64,000 nt of DNA from Prostheceraeus crozeri. Taxonomy: Eukaryota > Platyhelminthes > Polycladida > Euryleptidae. Position 1 is the stretch's first letter. The number at the start of each line of letters is the position of its first letter. A program made the translations under genes and the position numbers. The notes under the pieces are model-generated. The model ran no database searches, was not told the DNA's origin, and was given only the letters and a program-made list of their open reading frames with translations. Below, piece after piece: positions 24,141-35,132 of the stretch. The stretch is from contig CAJQUW010008745.1 in the NCBI GenBank assembly GCA_907163375.1, forward strand, positions 248,001-312,000, given 5' to 3'.

Positions 24141-27100
24141 TGATACTAATATAAAATATTAAATTCGAAATATAACTTATCGATTTTTGAACCAGTATCC
24201 ACTATCACGAGGTCAGGTCATCAAAGGTCAGAGTTTTAAAAAATTGACTGATGGCTGAGGGAGACAGAGTTATAGCTCTGATTTCACCTTCGGTGTCCTT
24301 AGTGACACCTTCCCGAAATATAGCTATCGATTTGTGATTTCTTAGCGCCTTCAGTCTTCATGTACACTGCAGGGATTGATTGAATAAACATTTTTAATGG
24401 GGAGGTACCTCCCTGCCACATGCGTCTAAGCATATATTTTACAAGTCCACCGTCCCCTTTGAAAATCTTGCCTGCGTCCGTGGTCCATTGTATCCTTTGA
24501 TTATAATTATATCAGTGTCTCTTCTGTTTTTGAGTAATTGATCTTCATCATGATTTTGATATTTTGAGCTGCTGGGGGATGTATGTGAATGGGTATTTCA
24601 TATGAAGGATTGCTTTTGATGTGCTCATGCTCGCTTCTGCAAGTGTGTCCGAGTTTCTCCGATGCAGCACTGAGAGCAGTGTCTACAATTATGCAAATAT
24701 ACAAGAGGGGAAAACTCTTCGAATTTGATGGGATCCTTGCTTCAAAAAATATTTTGCGTTTTCCATCTGCTGTATGCAGTTTTTATTTTTGACTTCTTTA
24801 GGACATTGTTGATATAATGAGTTTTCTTGTTTACTTCCTGGAATGCATCTGCTTTGTAAGGTAACATCCAAAATAAAAGTTTTTTGCATTGTTGTTCTTC
24901 ATCTGAGCCATTTCACAAGTTGTCTGTGGATTAGACATTATGATATATTTGGTAACTCAATAAAGTTCTCATAATATAATGAAATCTCTTCAACTATATT
25001 TTTTCTTTTGTTTCTTTTATTCAATGTATTCTTTATAACAATTATCGTAGTTGCTTCGAGTGAGCTTCACTTCGAGTGCGCATGTCCGTAGTGACCGTGG
25101 TTGTGCGAGTGCTGAAGATCTTGATATTGACATTTCGAAGCTTACCTATGATAGTGTGGGCTGTGCGTTGTGGAAAGCGAGGTTGATTCAGTCTCGGTCT
25201 CTCCACGAATTGCCGACTGACTGTATTTTAAGTTGCGCCACATAGATAGGTTTCATCACTTTGTATTACCACCATTTTTTCATCACAGATTCCACCATTT
25301 TTTCAATCATTGAAGAAGAGAGAGAAAGCTGACTTTCAGTTTCGTGACGCTAGCATACGCTAGTATAGAGCAGAATGAAGAGCCACCACTTCGTGAACAT
25401 TTCGAAACCTATGCCAATGAACAGATGCGTCCTCCGTCCACCAAACGCTAAAACAGAGCGTTGCACGTAGCCAATATTTGATTAAGTTCTGTAGAAGATA
25501 CTTCCCTATTGTTCACTTTTTATTGATTGTAATATGCTTACCTTCATGTCAGTCTACAAAGTCTATACTCGTATAGAGATTTATTTTCCGAAAGTGGATG
25601 CACATATGTGACTCACAAACATCGAGAAGAGTCACGAGTCCGTGAGAAAAAAAACAGAAAAAGCACCTTCAATTTTGATTCTCCAAATTATCGCATGTGA
25701 ATGGTTATAGATCACGATCAACTTCATGCTTGAATTGTATTCTCCACTCGGGATATGAAGACAGGACCAAACGGTAGGAGAGAGCACTGAAAAATTAGAC
25801 TAATGAAAAATCAAAAAAAGGCTAATAAAATTTATAATTAAGTGTACAATCAAAAACTCATGAGAGTAACAAGATGATTCTTTAGATGAAAATGAAAAAA
25901 TAATGAAGAAAAGGTTAAAATAAAATAAATAAATCACAATCGCATGGTCAAGTACACATATTGAAGCTGTCACAGGCTTTCAAGGACTCATCAACTGCTA
26001 GCAATGACAAATCAATAAATCACAGCTGCTCCATTTATATGTCACTTTAAAATACTGACAGATTGCAGATAGTAGTTCACATGCTGAAGGGCATATTGTA
26101 GACATGCATACTATTATCAGGGGCGGTCGGTAGTCCTAGATATCAGCTGATGTAGCACAATAGTTCCACGACAGAGAAGACCGTGACGCAATTTCTCTCT
26201 ACCCGTACCTGCCCATCCCTGTAAAGTCTCCAACCGCAGCCAACCGTACCTACGGGTATACCCGTCAGTACTACGCCTTTTAAATTGGAAATTTTGCAAC
26301 ATGACCGAAAATAGTTTATCAGGACATCCAATAACTTTTTTAATACATTGCATGTTACAAAATTGTCAGTGTGCCCATGATTGGATCTTGGGTTTTCGGC
26401 AATCTTGAGACACTCCAATTTCTGGGGTACTGACTCAAGATGTTGCAGTGGTACGCCTAAAGACTGAACACATTGACCTTCAGAAATATTGTCTGGGCTG
26501 CATGACCCTGAGGGAAAAATTAATTGATAATCCTGTAGATCATTTTTAATATGTAAAAGACAAGGTATTTTAAATTGTTTAGAATTTTAATGAATGTCTT
26601 GAATTATTCGATTTTGATACTGTGATTTCAAGATAATCAAGCCATTTATGTTAAGTGGTTTATCAGTGGACCTGATTGTGGAAATCACTTGAAATTATAT
26701 TTTGGAAAGTAAAGCAAGAAAGCAACGTTACGTTATATTTGAATAAATGATGCCGCATTGTCCGTGAACTATGCGAGAAGCTCATGTGCATGAAAAGCGC
26801 GAAAATTTCATTCTTGATGCATCTTATAGGCTATATTGACTGTATTTCTATAAGCACAAAGTTTCGAAATATAAGAATTGCTTTCCTGTCACACAAAAAG
26901 TCGCAATGGCTCAATAGTCAGAAGAGAATCTTGCAGGTTCAGTTATTTAATCGATGAAATGCTTTGATTGCGCGAACTAACTCCTTTGCTTTAGACTTCA
27001 TAGCTTGAAATGAAACATTTTGGCTTGAAATAGATCTTAGCTAATTTGCTGAACTGAATATATTTGTGTCCATGTTTGTGACATGCATTAAGTTTATGTC

Positions 27101-27317
27101 ATCAAGTAATAAAGCGGGCTCATCAAGTCTCTAGAATTTTTCTATAATTTCAAATGAGGCCTATGTATGAGCGAATAAAACTGATTGCCAATTTGTTTTG
27201 CGTCGGAAAAGTTTTAAGTGCTTAAAGTTTTTGCACTTTCATATTTAGTGTCCGATTTTTGAAAATGAAATTAAGGTGAAGTAGGTAATATTTTCCGGTA
27301 TGAGTATGTGTCGGCCC
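24141..27317. other. Non-coding DNA, nothing firmly recognised
   Basis: Frames at 24507-25245 and 26117-26418 have no recognised domain. A short stretch around 25040-25250 is somewhat GC-richer and open on the plus strand (64 codons), but shows no motif and no splice context that could be judged. No RNA genes or element ends were seen. Confidence 0.45.
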
Positions 27318-28331
27318 TATGATGATGATGATATATTTGTCAACAGATCATGGATGGCATGTATTTACAAAGTATAAATAGAGGGCAAATATCAAGGCTA
27401 ACATGAGCAGAACAAAAGATTCAAGTTGAATAATGTGAATTACACAAATGAGGATCGTCACCAAGTATCCCACCGGTTGAAGTAAGCAATGATGGATGCT
27501 TTGAATTCAACGATGCTGTCTAAATTTCTTTCTGAGGAAGTCAAATTGCTCCCATGAGAGCAATATCGACAGTGAAGAAGTTGAAGCGGAATGAATGCCT
27601 AGACATAGGTACAAGCAGTTTTTGAAAAGATGGGATATCTTGAACCCGTCTCGAATACGATAAAAACTCACTCCTATTCAAGCCTACCAAGCCATTAACG
27701 ATCTTGTAAAGGGAAATCAGTCTATATCTCAGCCTCCATGCTTCCAAACTCAGCAAATTCGAATTGAATAATTTAGGTCGGTAGCTGATGCCTTGAAGAT
27801 GTGAGAAAACATTACAGAATCGCTGCTTCTGAACTTTTTCAATTGAATCAAAAAGATGCCGAACTCGCGGACACCACATGAACTACGCTACATAGAACTA
27901 CACTGCCGTACTCAAGAACTGATCATATATAAGATTTATACAGAATAAGAAAATATTCCGGTTCACGCGTATGAAACGACTTCTTGAGCATTCCCAATCA
28001 ACGGTTAGCCTTACTTATTGCTTCAAAAATGTGATTATCGAACATTGAACATGAAGAATCCGAAATACTCAAATCGCTGGCTTGAGTAGATTGAAAGTGG
28101 CATTGGACCAAAGTTGTATTGATGTTCAACATTCTTGCATGAACTTGCATTTGGAGTAATTGATATAGAGGCCATTAGCGGTGCGCCATTCATGAATATT
28201 GTTCAACGCATTTTGAAGAGGTACAAACGTGGAAGTAGGGCAACTCATTGAATTGGCGTCATACGTATGCAGCAATTTCAAATCGTTGGCATATTTCACC
28301 AACATCATAGTGTTGGGAACCAAGAGGTCTA
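27318..28331 (-). mobile_element. LINE reverse transcriptase, downstream part
   Basis: On the minus strand, 28330-28126 encodes the palm region around motif C (LVKYANDLKLLHTY). The catalytic YADD is changed to YAND here. 27879-27541 and, after a frameshift, the stretch to 27458 encode the thumb and C-terminal tail (VWCPRV-type start, RLISLYKIVNGLVG, DSIVEFKASIIAYFN). A (TGA)n-like run at 27329-27342 marks the 3' end. The gene continues on the other side of the mariner element, from 42723. It is a decayed non-LTR retrotransposon. Confidence 0.8.
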
Positions 28332-28378
28332 CAGCGTGTCCCAAAAGTCGCTAAAAGCTTTAATTACAGATGATAGCT
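28332..28378 (+). repeat. Mariner left terminal inverted repeat
   Basis: Starts CAGCGTGTCCCAAAAGTCGC after the TA duplication and continues with CTTTAATTACAGATGAT; matches 42676-42722 in reverse complement. GTGTCCCAAAAGT is a common start of mariner ends. Confidence 0.85.
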
Positions 28379-28479
28379 CTCCCATGCAACAGATTCTCGC
28401 GTTGCACTTGTTTGATGTTATCATTCTTCGAACAATAATGCTTCTGCTACAATGCGCAAGTTTAACACTGAGTATGACA

Positions 28480-28905
28480 GACGGACGAATCCTAACATCC
28501 AAGCAGCGTCATTAAATCTCAAGAAAATTCGAGGAGACCAGGTCAGTATTGGACAGGCCAAGAATTAGCGGGCGCCTATCCGCCGAAGGTGATAGACCGG
28601 CTGCCGTTGTAGATGCTGTGGAGGAAATGCAGCCAGAAACGATTGAGGAGTGCGATCTGTGAGGACGGTGGAAGAATCGACAAGCATTCACAAGTCTAGT
28701 GTTCATCGAGTTCTGCAAAAGAAGCTTCAATACCAAAAATATCCATTATCGATCCGCCATCAGCTACAACCAGATAACTTGGAAAAACGAAGACAATTTG
28801 CTGAATGGTTCATTAATAATCAGGTTGACAATCTGGAGAACGTGCTTTGGACGGACGAGACGCATTTTCACCTTGATTGAACGGTCTACACGAGTCAAAC
28901 TTCCA
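28480..28905 (+). pseudogene. Mariner transposase, N-terminal half
   Basis: Pieces in more than one frame give the DNA-binding region (an FEETRSVLDRPR-like stretch, then VVDAVEE) followed by 28650-28880. The latter carries the second helix-turn-helix (IHKSSVHRVLQKKL) and the start of the catalytic core, WTDETHFHLD, which holds the first catalytic Asp. A TGA follows at 28878-28880. Recognisable mariner sequence ends near 28.9 kb, where the large insertion begins. The matching C-terminal part is at 42190-42425. Confidence 0.82.
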
Positions 28906-29044
28906 ACTTGGGTGGGAGTGATCGTAGAAAGTCGTGCCATAGCTCGTTTGAAAGCTAAGAGTGAGACCAATGCAGTGGAAAGCATCGTTTGTGTAAGTTT
29001 TCCTTGGTTTATGTGTGAGAGTGACTTGAAAATGTCAGGAATCT

Positions 29045-29907
29045 CCGAAAAACGACAGAGTTAGAATGGGCAGGTTTTGGACGTTTTGAGATGAGAAAGG
29101 CCCTATTTCGGGCTTTCCCCCCCCCTCTCCTGACAGGCACCAGCAGGCAGATTTGGATGGAAGGTTTTGGGAAACAGGAGGAAAGTCGACTGGGAGGTAG
29201 GAGTGTAAAGACTTGTGATACTTCTCGACCGACTTCTCTCAACTATATAAAGTCTCTACTTGTGGGAATCAGTTCAATCGCCAGTCGAGGTACGGGTAGG
29301 TGAACTCCGCAGCTCCGATGATAGCATTGGAAATCTCTAAAAACCGGCAGATTTTTCGATTGCCGCACTCACCTAAGGTGTCAGAGTGAGTGAAGAGCCA
29401 GGAGATGGCCTAGTCTCCAGGCCATAAAAGACTCCAAAACTTTAAAGGCTTGTAACTTTGCTTCTACAAGTCTTTTTGACTTGATTCAAAAAAGGTTCGA
29501 GAGGTCATAATTCAGGTCAAGTCATAGATTACTTATAAAATTTCTTAAGTAGTGCTAAAAAGTTTAAAATTTAAATTCGTTATTTTTGGAGGTTTTCTGG
29601 GGTTTTCGACCCTGCTGAAGTCAATGAGGGCATGTATAAGTGTGTACGAGCAAGTCTTCTCATGTCTTTACATTATACAAGCGGCTTTTTACTGAAAGCG
29701 AGCATGGTACGGAGAGTTTCGTTGTAATATTCCAATGACAGAGTGTTCCTTCGGGACGGCGGATGATGCCGTAGTGATAAGTGTGGCATTTGACACAGTT
29801 CTCAACGTAGCACTTTGAACGCCAATCGGTTGAGTCTTAGCTATCTTGTCATGGGTGGCTACTAAACATCTCCATTGCAAGACGCTTGTGAATCACGGCT
29901 TGCTATC
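29045..29907 (+). repeat. Left long terminal inverted repeat
   Basis: Near-identical reverse complement of 41032-42030, starting around GCAGGTTTTGGACGTTTTG and ending at GTGAATCACGGCTTGCTATC. It lacks the 110-bp segment found in the right copy between AAAGGCCCTATTTCG and CCCCCTCCTGACAGG. It contains an inward-facing TATA promoter and splice donor. Confidence 0.88.
29244..29301 (+). promoter_or_regulatory. Inward TATA promoter and splice donor, left repeat
   Basis: TATATAA at 29244-29250 is followed about 30 bp downstream by AATCAGTTC, a match to the animal initiator (TCAGT), then GTCGAGGTACGG and a donor-like GTAGGT at 29296-29301. The arrangement suggests a short non-coding first exon reading into the element. 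Conserved in the right repeat. Confidence 0.55.
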
Positions 29908-30420
29908 AAGCTGATCAAAGCAACGACTTGGGATGTTTCCTCCTGTAAATAACTCCACCGGTTTTCATGTCAAGATCGGGGCCCGGATACCAACACAGTG
30001 ATATGACGCACGCTCTGTCCGCGAGAGGTTTGATTTGTGGGTAGAGGCCTTGGAGCTGGGATAAGATCCCCTCTGAGTAATGCCTGTAGCGGATTCAAGA
30101 GCTTAACACCTAAAGGGTTGCTGGCTTGTTATCAGGCCGATCAAACGGACAGTCTTGGTCGAAGGAGAACGCCTCTTGACGTCAATCGTTTGCCTTTGTG
30201 ATAGCACTGGGTAACAGTCATAGGAGTTGGTAGCTCACCTCTTGACGTCAATCCTTCGCCTTTGTGATAGCCCTGGGCAACAGACGCAGCAGTCTTTGTG
30301 TTGGGAGTTGGTTACTGAAAGCACGGTGACTGCTGATGCCCATATTTGGTAAAACCGCTGTTGTCATGTCAAACGCATGGCCAAATAAGGAAGGTCTGAA
30401 TCATGGCTTTGTGTTGGAAG
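29908..30420 (+). other. Non-coding subterminal region with a 64-bp tandem duplication
   Basis: Moderately GC-rich and without a gene. A unit starting CCTCTTGACGTCAATC and continuing TTTGTGATAGC(A/C)CTGGG occurs at about 30172 and again at about 30238. TTGCTATCAA-type words recur at 29900, 30500, 30571 and 30642. Confidence 0.6.
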
Positions 30421-30422
30421 GG

Positions 30423-30675
30423 TATATAAACTATTGCATCTCTATAGTCTTCACTCCAGTTTCCTAACGAACGGTGAGTGCTCTCACAAGGTTTGCTATC
30501 AAACTTTGGGTTTTAGGAAAAAGCTAGGAATCATTCTCTCTAAATTTTGTTGACGATTTTATTCCAACGTTTGCTATCAAATGTTTGGTGACTTAGTCTT
30601 TCAATGCATATCAGCAAGTAGTATCCTATAAACACTTGCTATCAAATTTAACCCTATCTTTACAGAATCTTTACA
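30423..30675 (+). promoter_or_regulatory. TATA promoter and 5' UTR intron of interior gene
   Basis: TATATAA at 30423-30429, an initiator-like TCTTCACTCC about 25 bp on, then a donor GTGAGT at 30474-30479 and a pyrimidine-flanked acceptor ending AG at 30664-30665. The 192-bp inferred intron would place the next exon 10 bp before the ATG at 30676. The inferred intron holds three TTGCTATCAAA words. Inferred from consensus only. Confidence 0.5.
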
Positions 30676-30903
30676 ATGACCAAAACTCCACGATTCATCA
30701 TCACGCAATGCTCCTGCGGCAGGTTGACTAGGGGTAGCGAATATCGAAAACACATCAAAGAGGAGACGCTGGACCAACATGAGAGAGTGCATGTTTTTAA
30801 GGTCTGCGTTCATCATAAGGTGGTGTGTGATGAGGATGATGTTGAGGGTTTCCGGAAGGCGCATGAATCTTGCCCATCCGGAAACATTGCTGTGGATGAG
30901 TGA
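30676..30903 (+). CDS. Small Cys/His-rich protein (ORF A), function unknown
   Basis: 75 codons from ATG 30676, directly after the inferred 5' UTR intron, in a good context (ACAATGA). The protein has spaced Cys and His residues: CSCG near residue 13, several His at about 27-45, VCVHH near 43, and a final Cys near 67. This could bind zinc but matches no finger pattern known to me. It overlaps ORF B by 8 bases: the ATG of ORF B is 30896-30898 and the TGA of ORF A 30901-30903. The proximity in successive frames suggests either one protein interrupted by frameshifts or an unseen intron. Confidence 0.5.
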   Translation: MTKTPRFIITQCSCGRLTRGSEYRKHIKEETLDQHERVHVFKVCVHHKVVCDEDDVEGFRKAHESCPSGNIAVDE

Positions 30904-31213
30904 AATAATTAAGGCGAAGGAGGAGTTGGTTGCAGCAGTTAGAAGTATTGAGGGTGCTGTAGCGAAGGAACAGGAGGCAGTGGTGAGTGAAGAGGAAGTA
31001 GAAATGGAAGGAGTGATTGAGCGAGCGAGTGATGAGACTAGGAAGTTGATGGTCTCATTGTTTGGGAGTGAATGGTCTGAAGATTTGGATGGTGAGATGG
31101 GTGAGCCTGTAGCTGTATCATCGCCTAGGAAAGAGGCGCATGATACAGAGGTGTTTGTGAGGTTGAAGGATGGGTATGGAGAGTGTGAATGGAAAAGTTT
31201 TGAAGGAGAATGA
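30896..31213 (+). CDS. Acidic protein (ORF B), function unknown
   Basis: 105 codons from ATG 30896 in the frame after ORF A. The sequence is rich in Glu and Asp with a probable helical N-terminal part (IIKAKEELVAAVRSIEGA) and an acidic middle (VSEEEVEMEGVIERA). No domain was recognised. The frame is also open upstream to 30779, so a spliced or frameshifted join to ORF A is possible. It overlaps ORF C by 44 bases. Confidence 0.45.
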   Translation: MSEIIKAKEELVAAVRSIEGAVAKEQEAVVSEEEVEMEGVIERASDETRKLMVSLFGSEWSEDLDGEMGEPVAVSSPRKEAHDTEVFVRLKDGYGECEWKSFEGE

Positions 31214-31622
31214 AGAACTGAAGGCTAAGGTTGATGGTGTGAAGGTGATAAGAGACGAGTTGGAGGAGATGCGAGTGAAGGAGCAGGAGTGGTTCAAGGA
31301 AAGGAGTGGAATGATGAAGCGAGTGAAATCAGTTGATCGCTTAGAGTCGGAGTTGATGTGTGAGAAGAATGAAGTAGAGCGGATGCGAGGTGTGGTGAAG
31401 GAAGTGGAAGAGACGAAGGTGATTATCAGACAGTTGGGGAGTGAAGTGGAAAAGTTGCGAGAGGTTGAGAGAAGAGTGAAGAGGACGAGAGTGTATGATG
31501 TCCACCTTCCCCTCTTTGAAAACAATATTTGCGATGTGCCGACCCTCACGGACGATCCAAATACAACACAAAACTGTTATGAAGGCGAAGGTGTGAGATG
31601 CCTTCACTTGTCAATAAAATGA
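31170..31622 (+). CDS. Coiled-coil protein (ORF C), function unknown
   Basis: 150 codons from ATG 31170 in the third frame. Residues 5-110 have a strong heptad-like pattern dense in Glu, Lys and Val/Leu (VLKENEELKAKVDGVK, VERMRGVVKEVEETK), predicting a long coiled coil. The end (VYDVHLPLFENNICDVPT) is non-coiled. ORFs A, B and C together read as zinc-like head, acidic linker and coiled coil. The stop at 31620-31622 lies 51 bp before a GT-AG intron. Confidence 0.5.
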   Translation: MGMESVNGKVLKENEELKAKVDGVKVIRDELEEMRVKEQEWFKERSGMMKRVKSVDRLESELMCEKNEVERMRGVVKEVEETKVIIRQLGSEVEKLREVERRVKRTRVYDVHLPLFENNICDVPTLTDDPNTTQNCYEGEGVRCLHLSIK

Positions 31623-31673
31623 ATGGCGATTTGGAAGACTTTGTCGTACGGAAAGTTATAAAGAAAAAGCCGA

Positions 31674-31734
31674 GTAAGTCCCTCTAAAGTCATCTACTCT
31701 AAAGCGTCTCTCATTCACTGTCTTTTCTTTTCAG
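31674..31734 (+). other. Short GT-AG intron in 3' part of the gene
   Basis: GTAAGT at 31674-31679, pyrimidine tract TCTTTTCTTTTCAG ending at 31734; 61 bp. The same gene-end layout (short intron, then shared module) recurs at 37585-37646. It follows the ORF C stop, so it lies in the 3' UTR unless the stop is read through or the frame differs. Confidence 0.55.
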
Positions 31735-31812
31735 AGTTCTTGCAGTAGTCGTGGAAGTGACAGCAGTAGTGTCGGTGGACGGAGAACGCCCCATGAGCCC
31801 TCTTAAGGGCTA

Positions 31813-31932
31813 CCTTCTAATGCAGCTAAAGCGGTCCCAAGCGCGCCACATATCTTCGGATATGGAATGCAGAGGGGAAGAATAAATGATGAAATGGAAT
31901 GAGATGGGAGGCTACCCTTGCACCACATGCAA
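31813..31932 (+). repeat. Shared 3' module with UUCG hairpin and polyA signal, copy 1
   Basis: Closely matches 37759-37876 in the same orientation. It contains CATATC-TTCG-GATATG (31849-31864), a perfect six-pair stem closed by the very stable UUCG tetraloop, and AATAAA at 31881-31886. Placed after an intron and downstream of ORF C, it looks like a common 3' UTR/transcript-end module. Confidence 0.7.
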
Positions 31933-31944
31933 CACATCACAGAC

Positions 31945-34070
31945 TTCTCCCTTCCGTAGTGAAAAAGCTCTGAACGCATAAGTTACGTGATTGTATCGCA
32001 GTCGATTCCTATACAAGTATTGAAGAAAACATAAGTTAGTAAAATCAGCAGAAAAAAACATAGGGAAACATGTGATGTTCCAAATATACTTATTTCGAAG
32101 ATTGAACTCAACATGATAGAACGTTGATGAATAATACTACCACGAAGTGTAACAAGTCTACCGTTTATCGAAATCAACTACATGGTATCAACTAACACTT
32201 AAGGCTCGTTACCTCTAAAGTATAGTTAGTAATAAGTCGTCATGAAAAAAATATATTTGGTCCTTGACTTATGAACAGCAATCATTGAAGCCCGTTTTAC
32301 TAATAGTAATGACAATATGGTTTGTTTTATTCAGAAGCAAATGATCGCCGTAACCATGAAAGTTGTCCATCCGAGAAGTAATCTTACGCAGATGTCGTGT
32401 ATAAAACTCAGAAGCATCAGTAACATGTTCTTGTCCATAGTAACGAAATTGAAAGTCAGCACTTTCCGCTTCTTCACCTTCTGGAAAACTGAAGGGTAGG
32501 GTTCTCGACGGTTGGATTTAGGGATTTAGGGTTTTATATAACACAAGTTGATGTTAACCGTTATATGAAACATAAAGTTTGAAGAAGCTTTGAGCGTTGA
32601 AAGTAAGTTACATTCTTCAACCACATATCATTGTCCGATGTAAATCAACTGCTTTCCATTGTAAGAAATGTATTATAGAAAAGTGACCAGAAGTTGAAAT
32701 ATACAGGACTCTGTAAATTAGGATGACATGAATCTACTATGAACGCCCATTCAAGTAGCAAACATGAAACACCATTTGACATGGTAAAAAATTTCAACTG
32801 GAATTCACACAAGACAGATTCATGTGTAATGTTTTGAAAACGTTATGCAGTCACTATCGATAGCGTACCAGTTTTACTAAATGTGTCGTTTGCCGTTGTC
32901 AAATTGAATTCGTGTGTAGAATGTCTTGTAAATAATGACAGTTAGTGTTAAAAGTTTTTATAGTCACCATCGTCAGCATTCAAGTATGCACATAACAACT
33001 TGTAACGTTTCTTAAAAGAGTCAAATGCATACGAGTTAGGAAACACTCAAAACACATGTGAGATAAAAATCAACCTGCTAGATTGTGTGAGTACCTCACA
33101 AAAGTGTTGCACATGTTTTACGGGAAACTTGAAAAGGAGAACTGTGCATCGAGAACGTCTACCATCAGCTTAGCTAGATGAACATGAATGATATATTCTA
33201 ACTTCAACTTTCTGACGTTCAAATGAAATTCGTAAACATGAAGCTCTAGACTCCGTGGTGTTAAAGTACATGACTAGTGACAACAACTTTATGTTGGTAA
33301 AACTTTCATAGGTTGATGATTGCAGTCGCGTTTAAAGTTGATATAGAGTACTGTAGAAAAACATAAGTTTTATATGCAGTTCAACATTGTGACTTCAACT
33401 TCGCACATTGAACTAACAAAATGAACAAGTCTGTGTAGAGGTACATAACACTCTCATCGGTATGAAACAGCAAAGCATGTTATGTCATTGAATTATCAAA
33501 TGAACGTATTTGAGTTACAAGTCTGTGTTGACGAGAGTGGAACTATTTCATTGGTATGAAACAGTGAACATTACATTAGAACATAAAGACTGTCCATGAG
33601 TATTTTAAAGAAAAGGTTAGAATCAAACGTGTAAGTTTGCTTTTCATGCGCATTCAAATTGAGAGAATCAAAACGTGTCTCATTCCAAACGAGCAAGTTA
33701 AGTGAGTGTAGACGATGAATTCATAAAGTGCTATTTCATCTAAAGGTTTCACACACACTCGGTGTTGCAAGTTGAAATGACAACATCAAATGTGAAACAT
33801 GTCTCATTCCTAAACTAATCGTGCGTTCATTGTGAGCTGATACATTAATAGAATCAACATTGAAACTTGCATCAAGTGATTTTCTGTGTGAATGCATACG
33901 ATGTGAAATTAACACACTGGTTGAAACTTAACAATGCTTGCAATATTCAACACCCTGCCATTGAAAAGCAGCTAAAACGTTTATCAGAAAACCTATCAGT
34001 GAAACAGATGTCATGATCATCCGGTCTTGTCTTCCAACCCTCATGTACACACAAAGGTTTAACGAGTAGA
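31945..34070. other. Non-coding interior of the 13-kb element
   Basis: AT-rich with no credible gene. It holds a GGTAGGGTT...GGTTGGATTTAGGGATTTAG word at 32490-32540 that recurs inverted at 40107-40157, and scattered words such as AAACATGTCTCATTCC that repeat loosely around 33.68 and 33.80 kb. Confidence 0.5.
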
Positions 34071-34326
34071 GACAGCGCTATCTGTCGCCTGTTTGTCGCG
34101 CTGCCCCCTCAGCAGATAGAGTGTTCCAAGAACACAAAGGTGAATGACAGCGCAACCGTTAGGCGACCGTCTGTCGCATTAAACACATTGCGCCCTCAAC
34201 AGATAGAGTGTTCGAAGAACACAAAAGTGATTGACAGCGCAGTCGGTTGGCGACCGTCTGTCGCATTAAACACATTGCCTCCTCAGCAGATAGAATGTTT
34301 CAAGAACACAAAGATGAATGATAACG
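34071..34326 (+). repeat. Tandem repeat of about 87 bp, three units
   Basis: Units start with GACAGCGC at 34071, 34146 and 34233, and a degraded one near 34319. Each contains CTGTCGC, then CCCTC(A)GCAGATAGAGTGTT and AAGAACACAAA. The array runs into the CT repeat, and GGCACCCGTCTGTCGCATTG after the run belongs to the same unit. The open frame across it (34140-34565) is an artefact. Confidence 0.8.
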
Positions 34327-34895
<569 letters not shown>

Positions 34896-35132
34896 ATGTC
34901 GTTCGATATAGCTTTTTTCAATATGAGTCGAACCCTTGAGCTCCGCTGTGGATACAGAGTGAGAATGGGGAAAGTCTTTCTCTTGGCTGCTTTGCAGGCA
35001 GAGAAAGGCGAAGCAATTCGCTGCCCCATCCACCTCATTCCACATGAGCTTGTGGAAAACCCTTTGTTTGGGGATATGGCGCTAGAGTATCTGGCGTTGC
35101 TGAGAACTCTGCGTCCGGAATACTTCGAGTAA
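34896..35132 (+). CDS. Small hypothetical protein in the 13-kb element
   Basis: 78 codons from ATG 34896, ending at TAA 35130-35132. The sequence is mixed in composition, protein-like, and not repeat-derived (YRVRMGKVFLLAALQAEKGE, then HLIPHELVENPLFGDMALEY). No domain was recognised. The frame is open about six codons upstream of the ATG, so it could be a 3' exon. A competing minus-strand frame (34817-35188) overlaps it and looks less likely. Confidence 0.4.
   Translation: MSFDIAFFNMSRTLELRCGYRVRMGKVFLLAALQAEKGEAIRCPIHLIPHELVENPLFGDMALEYLALLRTLRPEYFE

Noticed and set aside
32495..32540. TTTAGGG units suggesting telomere-type repeats
   Set aside because: Only two units occur, within a longer unrelated word that recurs inverted elsewhere in the element.
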